Assembly (NCBI GenBank): GCA_017979445.1
Contig: CM030709.1
Coordinates: 434,001-498,000, forward strand
DNA length: 64,000 nt
From: Akebia trifoliata
Taxonomy: Eukaryota > Streptophyta > Magnoliopsida > Ranunculales > Lardizabalaceae
Direction of reading: 5' to 3'
A program made the position numbers and the translations under genes. The notes beneath the pieces were generated by a model. The model ran no database searches. It saw only the letters and a program-made list of their open reading frames with translations, and had not been told where the DNA came from. Shown here one piece after another: positions 11,295 to 22,242 of this stretch (positions are counted from its first letter, which is position 1; every line of letters starts with the position of its first letter).

Positions 11295-14200
11295 AACATT
11301 ATTCTTAATGTTATTAGAAAGAGAGTACTTTAATCTATTAAACATCTAGTCCGATTTACCTTCTCTCCATGTTTTCTTTTATCCTAAAAAATGCAACTAA
11401 CAAGAAATTGAAAATCTTCTCCCAGACTTTTCTAGGGTGATAATGAGTTTTTAAAGAAGATCAGTCTAGTGAAATGGAAATGCTAAGAGAAAAAACACAC
11501 GCACACATTACAAGTTCAATTGATTAAAGAGGTTTGCGAATCAATATTGACATATATTCACAAAAGCTCGAGTTTTTGTGATGAAAAGAAAATGACACGT
11601 GATCTTGGTAATGTAAACATGAAATCCAATGGTTGAGATTTACCTTCGAGATAATATCTCTAATATTAATTTTGGAAGGAGATTCCCAAGTTTACTTGTT
11701 TAAGAATTAATCAAAAAAAATCATGCATTAAAAAGGGAAAATCTCAGGTGGAAAAATTCCTGCAAAGATTTGGTAAGAGGTCGCTAAACAAACCCATGTA
11801 GTATTCTTTAAGTGGGGCATGTTGTGTGAATTTTTTTTTATTTTTTATTTTTTTGAGGGTGGGTTTGTCAACGAGTCCCATTGAAAGTGTGGAGTAGAGA
11901 CTATAATTTTATTGATTAAAAGAAAAATCTAATTCAAATAGGAGGAAGGAAGAATGTGACCAAGGATGGGGTGAGAAAGTCGTGATTAAAAGCTAGGATT
12001 ATAGTTGACTCTAACGTTGAGTCACGCCTTAATGTCCTGACAAAATTCCAAGTTATCGAGGGGCCTTTATGAGAATTTTTTTTATAATAAAGTTAAATGT
12101 ATAAATTGATTTAATGTGTCTTGTTAGTGGAATGGAGCTTAAGAAATGTAAAACATGTGGTCTTCTACGTTGTGTGAAAAACATGCTTACTTACCCCATT
12201 ATCCTAAATAGTAGAATGAGAATTTATCATATAAATATATCATACTTTAGATTTTCATCCCATTGTTAGCTAGTCCATATTTATCACCTTTGTTACTCTA
12301 TACAAGGGCATTGTTGTAAATTATAGGTGAAATGACATATATATATTAAATTGAGGAATAAGATAAGGGTGCTGCGGAAGGAAAGGATAATCAAGATAGA
12401 AACAGTTTTAAAAAGAGAGCTTCTATTGCCACACTAATTTTTACCAATGGCTTGCTATTTGGAGTGCTCTTAGCAAAAATTGGTCTGGCAATAGAATCTC
12501 TCAAAAAGGTCACCGAGGAATGGCATATTTAATAAATAAAGGGAAAGGAAGGGGTGAGTTGGGGAACACATAGGAATGATAAATATGGTGGAAAAGTAGT
12601 AATAAAGGGAGTGGGTGGTGGGGGTAATAAAGAAAGTAGGAGGGTAGTGCAGAGTTTGTTGTGGCATACAGGGGCTTTTACCCATCTTAAATTCCATTGA
12701 ATTAAGGGCCTACCCAGCCTTTACTAAGTTGTCTAAGGCATTGCTTACGTATGTACCTAATGTATGATTTCGTATTTTTTTATTAGTATGTTTTTATCGA
12801 ATTTATTGTTCTTAGATCGATAGTTACATATTGAACAATTTCTTGCACGAGATGTTTGGTATATTATCATTAAACCTTTTATGAAATCGTTCGATATGAA
12901 TTTATTGAAAAGTTCGATAGGTTAATATTTGTTTTAAAATAAATTAGTGGGTGAAATTAGTAGACATTTTTTTTAGTGCACACCCACAAGTACATTGGGT
13001 AAAAATTGTAAGTGGATGTAGCCAAAAAAAAGTGGGCATCAATGGTTCACATCTAATTCAAATCCTTTTAATTACAATTCTAACTACTTCCTCTACATTC
13101 ATGTTGAATTTGAAAATTGAAGTAGTATCGCATGTCTTACAAGGAATTTTTTGTGTCACAATCTCTCCACTATGTGGCACGAGAAGCCTAATAAGGATAG
13201 TTTTGTAAATTAGGAATGCTTTCAATACATGCAGATTAATGTGAATGATTGATCATACGTCCTGTAAGAAACAAGCTTGTGAGAAATAAAATTGTAAATT
13301 AAGAACTGTGAGAAACAAGCTTGTGAGAAGAAAAAAAATTGTTTTATAAAGAAAAGGTTTTTTGTCTTCTTTGGAGTGGGGGTATTTGGATCTCTTAAAG
13401 CAACCAACAATCCTCGGGGGGAGGGGGGAGTCTTAAGGGGGGATCTGAACTCTCAAGGCCTCTACTTCTTGAGACGTGGTCTTAATTATCTCACAAACCC
13501 TTAAGGGTTTGAAAGGTCTTATCATGAAGAATTAGTTCAAAATCTAATATTCTATATTCCGATCGAAAATTGTTAAAATCTAGTGGATCTTTGTGTGTGA
13601 AATTCTAGATAGAGGCGAGTCAAAACTATGACATAAAATGGGTTGGATTTTTACAGAAATCCAAAGTTAGTGGGTTTGGATCCTTGGAGTAAATTAGAAT
13701 AAAAAATGGGTCGAATATGATTTAACATCCCTTGATCAAAGTCAAATACGGATCTATCCTTATATCCATTTAGATCTAAATGATATATTACTTTGAACTT
13801 TATTTTTTCAAAATTTTCAAAATATTCTTTTCTATTACCCTTTTTTTTTTTTTTTTGTTATTCCTAAGTTTCTTTTCTACTACATTAATACAACATGAAT
13901 TCTTATAAAAATAAAATGGTTATAATGATAAAATAGAATAGTATAACAATTAGCAAAGAAGTTTAAAACATAAAATGTTAAATAATACAATTACCCAACC
14001 CCATTCAAGCAATTTGATTGGGTCAGGTTCGACTCCGAATGAAATGAAAACAAATTGATCTGGATATAGTTTTGTCCAATGGATTCGGATACAAATTCAA
14101 ATTCAGCTCCAGATAGTAAAAAAAACTGATTTCAATATGGATATAGTTAGTTGGGGTCAGACCCAATTTAAGCCCTAGTCGAATCTCAAGGGTCCATGGA

Positions 14201-14889
14201 TTTAGTTGGCATAGAGCAGGGATATGACACGTGGCAATTTCTGGGAGTGACAAATGCGTTACAGTGTCACGTGTTTGTGACAAACACATGGTACCCTCCC
14301 ATAATTTACCCAAAGTACGTGGCATCGAAATTTTCGTTTTTCTCTTAACGACGACATGTGAATGACTTCTTATGGAATTTCACTAGTGAGGACTGAGGAG
14401 AGCCACTCTCTATCTGTCCATGTAGACTTTTGACCGTTGGATGTCAAATATAAGCAGGAGATGTGGTGCCTATGAGTGGGTCCTACAGTAAGACTGAGAC
14501 AAGCTTCCAAGAGGAATAGACGTAGATGCGATCTTCCAAGATTTCTTAGAGAAAAGAAAAGGTCTCCTTTCATCTAACAAGCAAGGTTGGAATAATTGTA
14601 CAAACGTAACATGTCAGCATTCTTGGTTATTTATGACCGTTTGATCTCAATCGTACGCCTTGGTGGACCTGTGATTAACTAAAAGGTATTGTGTTTTTTA
14701 CAAGACAAAAAAAAATCAATCAATCGAATGGCTAAGAATAACCAAAAGACTACTTTTTTAAATGTCAAGGAACCTGTTCATGAGAACCATTCGAACGGTT
14801 GAACCATCGGTTTTGAAAAAATCGATGGTTCTTTGTAAAATACTGGCTCAAAACGAATCGGATTGACTTTTTCTATATATATATATATA
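11295..14889. other. Intergenic region left of the MITE array
   Basis: No gene supported. It includes 12440-12720, whose minus-strand reading is homologous to 32795-33110 (both about 3.2 kb upstream of a receptor start), and AT-rich unassigned sequence with poly-T and G-runs. ORFs at 12470-12697, 12951-13208, 13222-13410, 14023-14325 and 14370-14573 show no family features. Confidence 0.5.
12440..12720 (-). repeat. Outer part of inverted-duplication arm 1 (pyrimidine-rich block)
   Basis: On the minus strand this reads AGGCCCTTAATTCAATGGAA, then CTTTATTACCCCCACCAC and repeated CTTTATTA motifs. The plus strand at 32795-33110 shows the same succession at an equivalent distance from receptor copy 2. 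This marks the farthest upstream homology I can see between the arms. Confidence 0.55.
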
Positions 14890-15270
14890 GGGAAATGTTC
14901 AGCACCCTAAGTTTTACCACACACTTTAACAAACGTTTTTTGTCCTACATGGGTTAGAAGTTTTGGAATGAGCTGATTTTTGGTGAGGATGATCTCTATG
15001 ATTAGAAGATCATCCTCCCCAAAAATCAGCTCATTCCGAAATGTTTAGCCCCATGTTTACACGTTGAAAAATTGTGGACCGTCCATTTTTTGTAAATCAA
15101 TTTTGATGGGGTTAGAAGTTTTGGAATGAGCTGATTTTTGGTGAGGATGATCTCCTCACCATAGAGATCATCCTCACCAAAAATCAGCTCATTCCGAAAC
15201 TTCTAACCTATGTAAGACAAAACGCGTTTGTTAAAGTGTGTGGTAAAACTAAGGGTGGCGAACGGGACCC
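14890..15270. mobile_element. Double-hairpin MITE, copy 1 (Mutator-type by its sibling)
   Basis: It begins GGGAAATGTTCAGCACCC and ends in an inverted copy of the same ~45-bp terminal repeat (GTGTGGTAAAACTAAGGGTG...GGGACCC). Inside are two separate hairpins: 14953-15050 and 15111-15209. Both are built from the arm GTTAGAAGTTTTGGAATGAG plus CTGATTTTTGGTGAGGATGA. It sits in a TA microsatellite, so its target duplication cannot be judged. No coding capacity. Confidence 0.8.
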
Positions 15271-15294
15271 ATATATATATATATATATATATAT

Positions 15295-15674
15295 GGGAAA
15301 TGTTCAGCACCCTAAGTTTTACCACACACTTTAACAAACGTTTTTTGTCCTACATGGGTTAGAAGTTTTGGAATGAGTTGATTTTTGGTGAGGATGATCT
15401 CTATGATTAGAAGATCATCCTCCCCAAAAATCAGCCCATTCCGAAATGTTAGCCCCATGTTTACACGTTGAAAAATCGTGGACCGTCCATTTTTTGTAAA
15501 TCAATTTTGATGGGGTTAGAATTTTTGGAATGAGCTGATTTTTGGTGAGGATGATCTCCTCACCATAGAGATCATCCTCACCAAAAATCAGCTCATTCCG
15601 AAACTTCTAACCCATGTAAGACAAAACGCGTTTGTTAAAGTGTGTGGTAAAACTAAGGGTGGCGAACGGGACCC
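15295..15674. mobile_element. Double-hairpin MITE, copy 2 (tandem with copy 1)
   Basis: Nearly identical to 14890-15270, with only a handful of differences and the same two internal hairpins. A 24-bp (AT)n tract separates it from copy 1. The 405-bp period suggests tandem duplication through the TA repeat rather than two independent insertions; this is inference. Confidence 0.8.
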
Positions 15675-15735
15675 TATATATATATATATATATATAAAAA
15701 ATAAAATAAAAAACAAACAAACTACACTTTTATAG

Positions 15736-15850
15736 GGATGTGCAGTTATGTATCTCGAGGAGTGCAGATCTACCATTATCACACATGTCATGTCAAGGGT
15801 AGTCGATTGAGTATGCCATGTGAGGTAATCATATTATCACAACTCATTTT
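15736..15850. repeat. Half of a foldback repeat
   Basis: Matches the right half of the foldback at 32370-32600 (TATCTCGAG, GTGTAGATCTAC-like, GATTGAGTATGCCA, ending ATCACAACTCA). The left arm is not visible because the MITE array abuts it. Confidence 0.5.
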
Positions 15851-15990
15851 ATTAAATGTGGAGACCATCTCTACTACTTTAAGAAAGAAAAATGGTGGGT
15901 GTCTTGGAGCCTACGATGGACAAAATATTTAACATGATTTTGAACATTGGTTTTCCATCTCATTTTGTTCATTATTTGGTACTACTCTAC

Positions 15991-17458
15991 TGTTGAAAAT
16001 TATCTTGGTGAACTAAAAGAATTCGATGAAAGAGATTTTTAGGATTTCAAGTTTGAATCAAATTCAATCTCTTTTAAATAAATATTCCCCTTGCTGATTA
16101 GAATCACAATATATAAAAGATCAACGAACAAATACTTTCAGGATATAGAGAAGTCTATACTGAAATTATTAAATCGGAATATGTCCAATTTGATTTAATC
16201 TATAACACTCGAAAAAATTAGAAACTACCGATGCCAAGTACTTAAATTTAGAAAAAGGAAAAAAAAAACAAAAAAAATTTAATAAAAAATTTTGATTTTT
16301 GGTTGGCTTTTATAGTTATTTTTATGCCTGTTGACCAAGAACCGTGATTTAACGTCTCTTGATTCAATAACGAATTGTGTCTGATCTTAGATAACGATCT
16401 AGAGCGCACCCCTTATTAAAGGTATGTGTCTCATGTCCTTTAATCAACACTTATTAGTTGAATTTGTGTGATCTAATAGTTCTGATCGTATTCGATCGAT
16501 TGTCACTCGATCTAACAGATCCAATCATCCCTGATCGGATACCAATAATGAATCAACACACCCGATCAATTTTGATCGGGTACTAACTTGATCCAACGTA
16601 TCTAATCGTTCTCGATCAGGTACTATTTTAATTTATCGTATCCAATCGATTTTCAATCGGATACTAACATGATCGTGCGATGCAGATTGCACCCAATCCA
16701 TCACAGATGATGGATCAACCACAATCGTTGGATGTTTTTGTATCCTGAAAACTTTAAGGCTCCTCACGACAATGCGAAGTGTGAAGTACATTTCAAAATG
16801 CCCAATCCATCCTAAACACCCAATTGCCCTTTTGCATGACACACATGTGCAGGTGGTGCTTCGCACTACTTCAAACATCAGATCAAGATCTTAAACGTGT
16901 GACTCAAATACAACTAACTATGTTAACTTCTTATAAGGTACACTACTTTCTCATTTGTGAGCAATGTAGGACTAAACTGTATATATACAAAAAGGGAAAT
17001 GTTCAGCACCCTAAGTTTTACCACACACTTTAACAAACGTTTTTTGTCCTACATGGGTTATAAGTTTTGGAATGGGCTGATTTTTGGTGAGGATGATCTC
17101 TATGATTAGAAGATCATCCTCCCCAAAAATCAACCCATTCCGAAATGTTTAGCCCCATGTTTACACTTTGAAAAATCGTGGACCGTCCATTTTTTGTAAA
17201 CCATTTTTGATGGGGTTAGAAGTTTTGGAATGAGCTGATTTTTGGTGAGGATGATCTCCTCACCATAGAGATCATCCTCACCAAAAATCAGCCCACTCCA
17301 AAACTTCTAACCCATGTAAGACAAAACACATTTGTTAAAGTGTGTGGTAAAACTTAGGGTGCTGAACGGGACCCATACAAAAATCCCCAAAATCTAACTT
17401 AAGAAAAATAAAAAATTAAACTACAAAAACCTGAATATTATTTTGAAAATATTCAACA
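15991..17458 (-). repeat. 3' LTR (minus orientation) of the Copia element, with nested MITE
   Basis: Bounded by TGTTGAAAAT and ATATTCAACA. Without the nested MITE and its 9-bp duplication it would be about 1.08 kb. The part from about 16799 to 17458 aligns with the truncated right LTR. The unshared left portion is rich in GATCGATC-like repeats around 16480-16680. Confidence 0.8.
16994..17374. mobile_element. Double-hairpin MITE, copy 3, nested in the Copia LTR
   Basis: The same terminal repeats and two internal hairpins as copies 1 and 2, here ending GGTGCTGAACGGGACCC, which matches the opposite terminus better. It is flanked by perfect 9-bp duplications, ATACAAAAA (16985-16993 and 17375-17383). 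The right LTR at about 20650-20665 shows the unoccupied site (TATACATAAAAATCCC). A 9-bp duplication points to the Mutator superfamily. Confidence 0.88.
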
Positions 17459-17899
17459 AAATTCTCGTTATTTCAAAATATAAATAGTATTATATATATT
17501 ATTAAAACAACTTCACCACTTAAGTGGTTGCCTACGTACACAAATAAGGATCAAGCCTCTGTAGTTTTTACAACTAAAGAACAATTAGATAATTACATTG
17601 GTTTATAAAAAAATGACATTATCGTAAATACTAGTACATATATAAGAGGTATCTTTTGGATTTGAACCTTCATTTAGTATAAATAACCAGAGTTTTGTCA
17701 AGGTATTGTGGTGAATTTGTCTTGAACCAATGATCTTTAGAGATGAGCTGAATTCTTCATACATACTTTTCTTCATGAGGTTGAGAGTTCTATCTACTAC
17801 AAACATTAATGGTCATGTGTTATATCCTATTTTCATGAACATTTTTAGAAACAGTATAGTTTTCATAAGAAACGACATGATTTCCCCACTTATATAGGT

Positions 17900-20475
17900 A
17901 AGTTCGTTTTGAGTGATTTTGCGAGTCACTGCTAGAGATTTTGGAACTTATTAAGAATTTGCATCCATCCCATTTCTTGCAAAAACCAACACTAGATATA
18001 TGAAATGGGAGAAATTTAATTCTAGTGTCTGGATAAACTATTCATCTGCCTTGTTTGTACTCATTGAACCTTGTCTATCTTTTTCAAGATAAAGGTTGGG
18101 TTCCTATCAAAAGTGATTGATTTTTTTATAGACCTTATCCTTATTCCTTTAAAAGTTTTAGATATCATATATCTTGGAAGTCCTTTAGTTAAAAGATTCT
18201 TTCAATTTTTATTGGATTTCACATAGTCGATTCTAATTATTCTACTTTTAAATAATTGTCTTACAAAATTAAGTCTAAGGCTAATGTGCTTTGATTTTCC
18301 ATTACACGTTTTGTTTTTAACTTTTATACAATATTGTCTGGCTATCACAGTTGATCATTATAACTTAAGTGAGTTTTCTCTATAATGGTATATCCATTAA
18401 TAGATTCCTAAGTCACTTTGTCTCTTTACATGAATTTGCCAATGTTATCATCTCTGATATCATGGTAGAGTCCAAAATGCAAGTATGCTTGTTAGATGCC
18501 AAAGAAATAACAGTTCCTCCAAATGTAAAGATTTAGCAAATTGTTGACCTTGAATTTGACTCTACATTATACCAACTCGTATCACTATACCTTTCGAATG
18601 TATTTGGATATTCTTGATAATATAGTCAATAATCTAAAGTCTTCTTCAAGTACCTTAAAACTCTAGATACAACATTTAAATACATAGTATTTAGATTACT
18701 AGTAAAATGATACAACATACTACACGTGCAATGTCAGGTCTTTTGCTATGCATAACATACATAAAACTCTCAATAACACTGACGTATTTTAATTGAGCTT
18801 TAGCACAACCAATGTTCTTTATTAATTTAATACTAGGATCCATAGGAGTAAGGGTTGGTTTATGATCAAAATGACCATATTTCTTTAGTATTGTCTCAAC
18901 ATAATGAGATTGAGGCAAAATTATTGCATTATCATTCCTTAGGATTTTAATTCCTATCATTACGTTAACCTCCCTTAAATATTTCATATCAAAATTAATT
19001 GATGGAAATCTTTTGATTTTTTTCATACAATCAAGATTAGTTATAAAAAGATTAATTTGTCATCAACATAGAAATAAATAATGACACCAACATTATTATC
19101 AATTCTGCAATAAATTCGTTTTCAACATTATTAACTTTTTTTTTTTTTGGAAGATTAAGTGGGTTAAGGCCAAACCCAAACCAGCTACAACCTAAGGAAC
19201 TGCCAACCACTACGATCCTCTTGATCAAGAGGCTTACTTAATTTGCAAAATTTATTCTCTTGATCAAGTTTGAATAAATCTTTCGATTGCTTCATGTAAA
19301 TTTATTAATTTAAATCACCATTTAAAAATGGTATTTTTTTACATCCATTTGATGGACAACCATTTTATGAATGAAAATAAAATAAATAAGTAGTCGAATA
19401 GATGATATTCGAGTTACTAGAGCATATATGTCAAAATAGTCTATCCCGTATTTCTGTTTAAAGTCTTTAGTAACTAATCTAATTTTAAACTTATTCCATC
19501 TGTGTTTAATTTCTTCTTAAAAATTCACTTACACCCTATAGGTTTTGCACCTGAGGAAATCTACTTACACCATATAGGTTTTGCATCATGGGGTAAGTCT
19601 GAGAGAATTCAAGTCTAATGTGAGATAATTAAGTTCATCTTATCATTAATGACTTTTTTTCAAAATAATGAATCTCTAGAGTTCATAATCGCATAAAATA
19701 TGGAGGGTTCATCTCCCTCTACATTTAATATAGACTTATTAACATTTTTTATTTCATTTTTATCTCACTCGACAAGATAAATTAGAAAATTAGGTCTAAA
19801 AGTGCATTTAATATCTTATTGGTGATTAAAACCTAGGTCACCACTAGTATTATCTTGAACAGGTTGATAAATTTATTCAAGAGTAAAATTTTCAAAATAG
19901 GTTCATTAGGACTTGATTTAATTAAATCCTCAAAAAATTCTACATTTACAGATTCAATGATATCATCGGTCTAAGTCAAGAAAAGATAAGTTAGGATATT
20001 CTGAGAATAACCAATAAACACACACTTGTAGGTTTTTACTTTGTAGCAACTTCAACATTCAAAGTTTACCTGGACACAACTACGTATATGAAACCAGATG
20101 AGAATAATATTGTTGCAGAGGTTGAAAAGAAGAGGCGTCGTACTAAGAGCCTTATTCTAAGTTCAGAGTGGGTGTTACCTTGGAGGTAATCCATAGGAAT
20201 TTTGGTCTTTTAGGATTGAGTTTTCTTACATAGAGACAAGACACCCCCACACTTTGAGACGGTAGAGATTAGGCTTCCTTTTGAACCAGAGTTTATAAGG
20301 AGTAACATTCAATTTCTTTGTTGGAATTCTATTTAAAATGTAACAAGCAGATAAAATTGTTTCACCTACTAATGAAAAGATAAACATAAAATAATAATCA
20401 TAGCATTTATCATTTCAACTAAAGTTATATTATTTCTTTCAGTAACTTCATTTTGTTACGGTGTGTAAGGAGCCC
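17900..20475 (-). pseudogene. Copia pol remnant: integrase C-part, reverse transcriptase, RNase H
   Basis: On the minus strand, 20475-20210 gives WAPYTP then QNEVTER and GETILSACYILNRIPTKK, typical of the end of the Copia integrase core. About 19560-19440 reads AKPIGCKWIFKKKLNTDG-like and GIDYFDIYALVTR-like RT motifs. The ORF 19026-18691 carries VMIGIKILRN, LPQSHYVETILKKYGHFD and PDIA, which mark the RT/RNase H junction. Many stops and frameshifts interrupt it. A poly-T-headed insertion lies near 19140-19245. Confidence 0.75.
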
Positions 20476-20737
20476 AATACAACCTAAATGCTCAACCGCC
20501 CTTTCACACATGCATGGATGGTGCTTCGCACTACCTCGAAGTATCAGATCAAAGTCTGAAATATGTGACACAAATGTAATTAAGTACGTTGACTTCTTCT
20601 TATAAGGTATATCACTTTCTCACTTGTAAGTAATGTGAGACTAAATCGTATATACATAAAAATCCCTAAAATCTAACTTAAGAAAAATAAAAAATTAAAC
20701 CACAAAAATCTGAATATTATTTTGAAAATATACAACA
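20470..20737 (-). repeat. Truncated 5' LTR (minus orientation) of the Copia element
   Basis: Aligns with about 16799-17458 minus the MITE: shared GGTGGTGCTTCGCACTAC-like, CTTATAAGGTA, AATCTAACTTAAGAAAAAT and TATTATTTTGAAAATAT. It ends in CAACA at 20737 next to TCTAC. At its left it runs directly into integrase sequence, so primer-binding site, gag and protease are deleted. Confidence 0.75.
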
Positions 20738-22221
20738 TCTACACCTAAAGACGATGTGATTCTTACTACAACCTCATTTCTAGAAGTCCAACTTTGAAGT
20801 GGTCAGGTCGCTTCAAAATTTTGGAGGAATCTTCTCTTTATAAGATACGTGGTTTTTTGTATTTATTTCATATCCTTATTTTTGTGTTAATATTTGAGAT
20901 ATCTCCTTGAAAATGATACGTGTACTTCAAAAAAAAGGGGTTCTATGAAAATTTTGAAGCTATACAAATTTTTTCCTTATATTGCTGAGTTGACGGGTTA
21001 GCTTAGCTGCTTGTGAGCTCTCTCATACCATCATCCCCACTCATTTTGCTCAGGCCTTTGCGCGATTTTGTATTCCAATCTTTAAGCAATTCAATGGATC
21101 TTAGTGTGAGACTGATCCCACTATTAGAATCAAATCCAGTTCAAATTTTGCGCGATCCACAATTCACCTGGCCCCACCTCGTACATTACCTGTACTGATT
21201 GATCTATATCTTAAGGTGCAATACGCTTGTGCCTTGGTAGGAAAAGTGCTTTACTTGGCTATCGAGGCATGTAATGTTGCTCTCAATCTTGGATTTGCTT
21301 TTGCATCTGTTCTTTGCTTGTCCTACTTTAAATTAGAATACAATTAAAAATATTTGTTATTGATTAAAATATCCTTTGTACTGGTTAAATTGGAGGTAGT
21401 TGGGATTATTTGTTCATATTCGTGAAAGCAGGGGGTGCATATCATACAACAGGCTTATCATAATAGATTACACTCCTCACTCCTAATTCTTTAACAAATA
21501 AAATTCTTAATCGACTTATATTTTTTTTTTTTTTTAAAGCAAACAAAATAATTGTATTTAAAATCAAATTCTTAACGGACTTAATATGCAGTTGATGCCC
21601 AAGGATTGTGGCGGGAGGGGATCCTCTGTAGTACTATTTCTTGTATTTCTCTTTGGTGAATGTTGATTATTATAAAATGAAAAGTTAAAAAGAAAATCAA
21701 ACACTTATACATGTGAGGATTATGATGAAGATCAAATATTTTTTTTAAAAGTCTAATTTTTTTTAAATCTAATCTAAGATTTTGAAAATGGACAATCTCT
21801 CAACTCTAATCTTTAAGGAGTGAATGTTTGCATCTTTACGTCGTGGTGCTTCTTCAACCGTTGAAATTCACTATAGAGAATTGGAGAGGAAAAGTATCAT
21901 AGAGGATCTCCCTAAATCAATAAAATCAGATTTATTAATTAATGAGCCACGTAGTGGATGAAGACTAGCCCAAGTGTTGGGGTTATTTCAGTGACACGTG
22001 TCTTTAAATGTATCGAAAAGTTGAGTTCTAAACTCGCTTACCGGAGTAGAGGATTTAGTCTTATTTTAGTAGAGAAGCCTATAAGAACATGGGGGCAGTA
22101 TAGTTCGACACATAATCAGATCCACTGTCCCTCTGTATTTCCGCCATTTCTCTCTCACGGGTTTTGATCTCTCTGTCACAGTGCCTATACTGCCACACTC
22201 CACAGCTTCGTTACGTACGTA
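20738..22221. other. Intergenic region upstream of the FAX3-like gene
   Basis: Contains a diverged repeat at 20800-20965 (partner 33110-33280) and AT-rich unassigned sequence. From about 21950 it becomes the proximal promoter/5' UTR of the FAX3-like gene. ORFs 21013-21198 and 21958-22167 show no family features. Confidence 0.5.
20800..20965 (+). repeat. Diverged dispersed repeat (partner at 33110-33280)
   Basis: Shared order: AATCTTCTCTTTATAAGAT-like, ATTTATTTCA, a TTTGAxAxxTC block, TACGTGTA/CACGTGTA and a closing CTTCAAAAAA. Same orientation in both places. Type unknown. Confidence 0.45.
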
Positions 22222-22235
22222 AAACCTAACCCTAA
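22222..22235 (+). promoter_or_regulatory. Telo-box in the FAX3-like promoter/leader
   Basis: AAACCTAACCCTAA just before the start codon resembles the plant telo-box common near the transcription start of genes for translation and organelle proteins. Confidence 0.5.
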
Positions 22236-22242
22236 TTTCTCT

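Larger units (their letters stand above)
15991..20737 (-). mobile_element. Degenerate Ty1/copia retrotransposon with 5-bp target duplication
   Basis: The element starts TGTTGAA and ends CAACA and is flanked by a perfect TCTAC duplication (15986-15990 and 20738-20742). Pol remnants read on the minus strand. The left LTR is complete and holds a later MITE; the right LTR is cut short, and the interior from the right LTR to the middle of integrase is gone. It lacks gag and protease and is riddled with stops, so it is dead. Confidence 0.85.
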
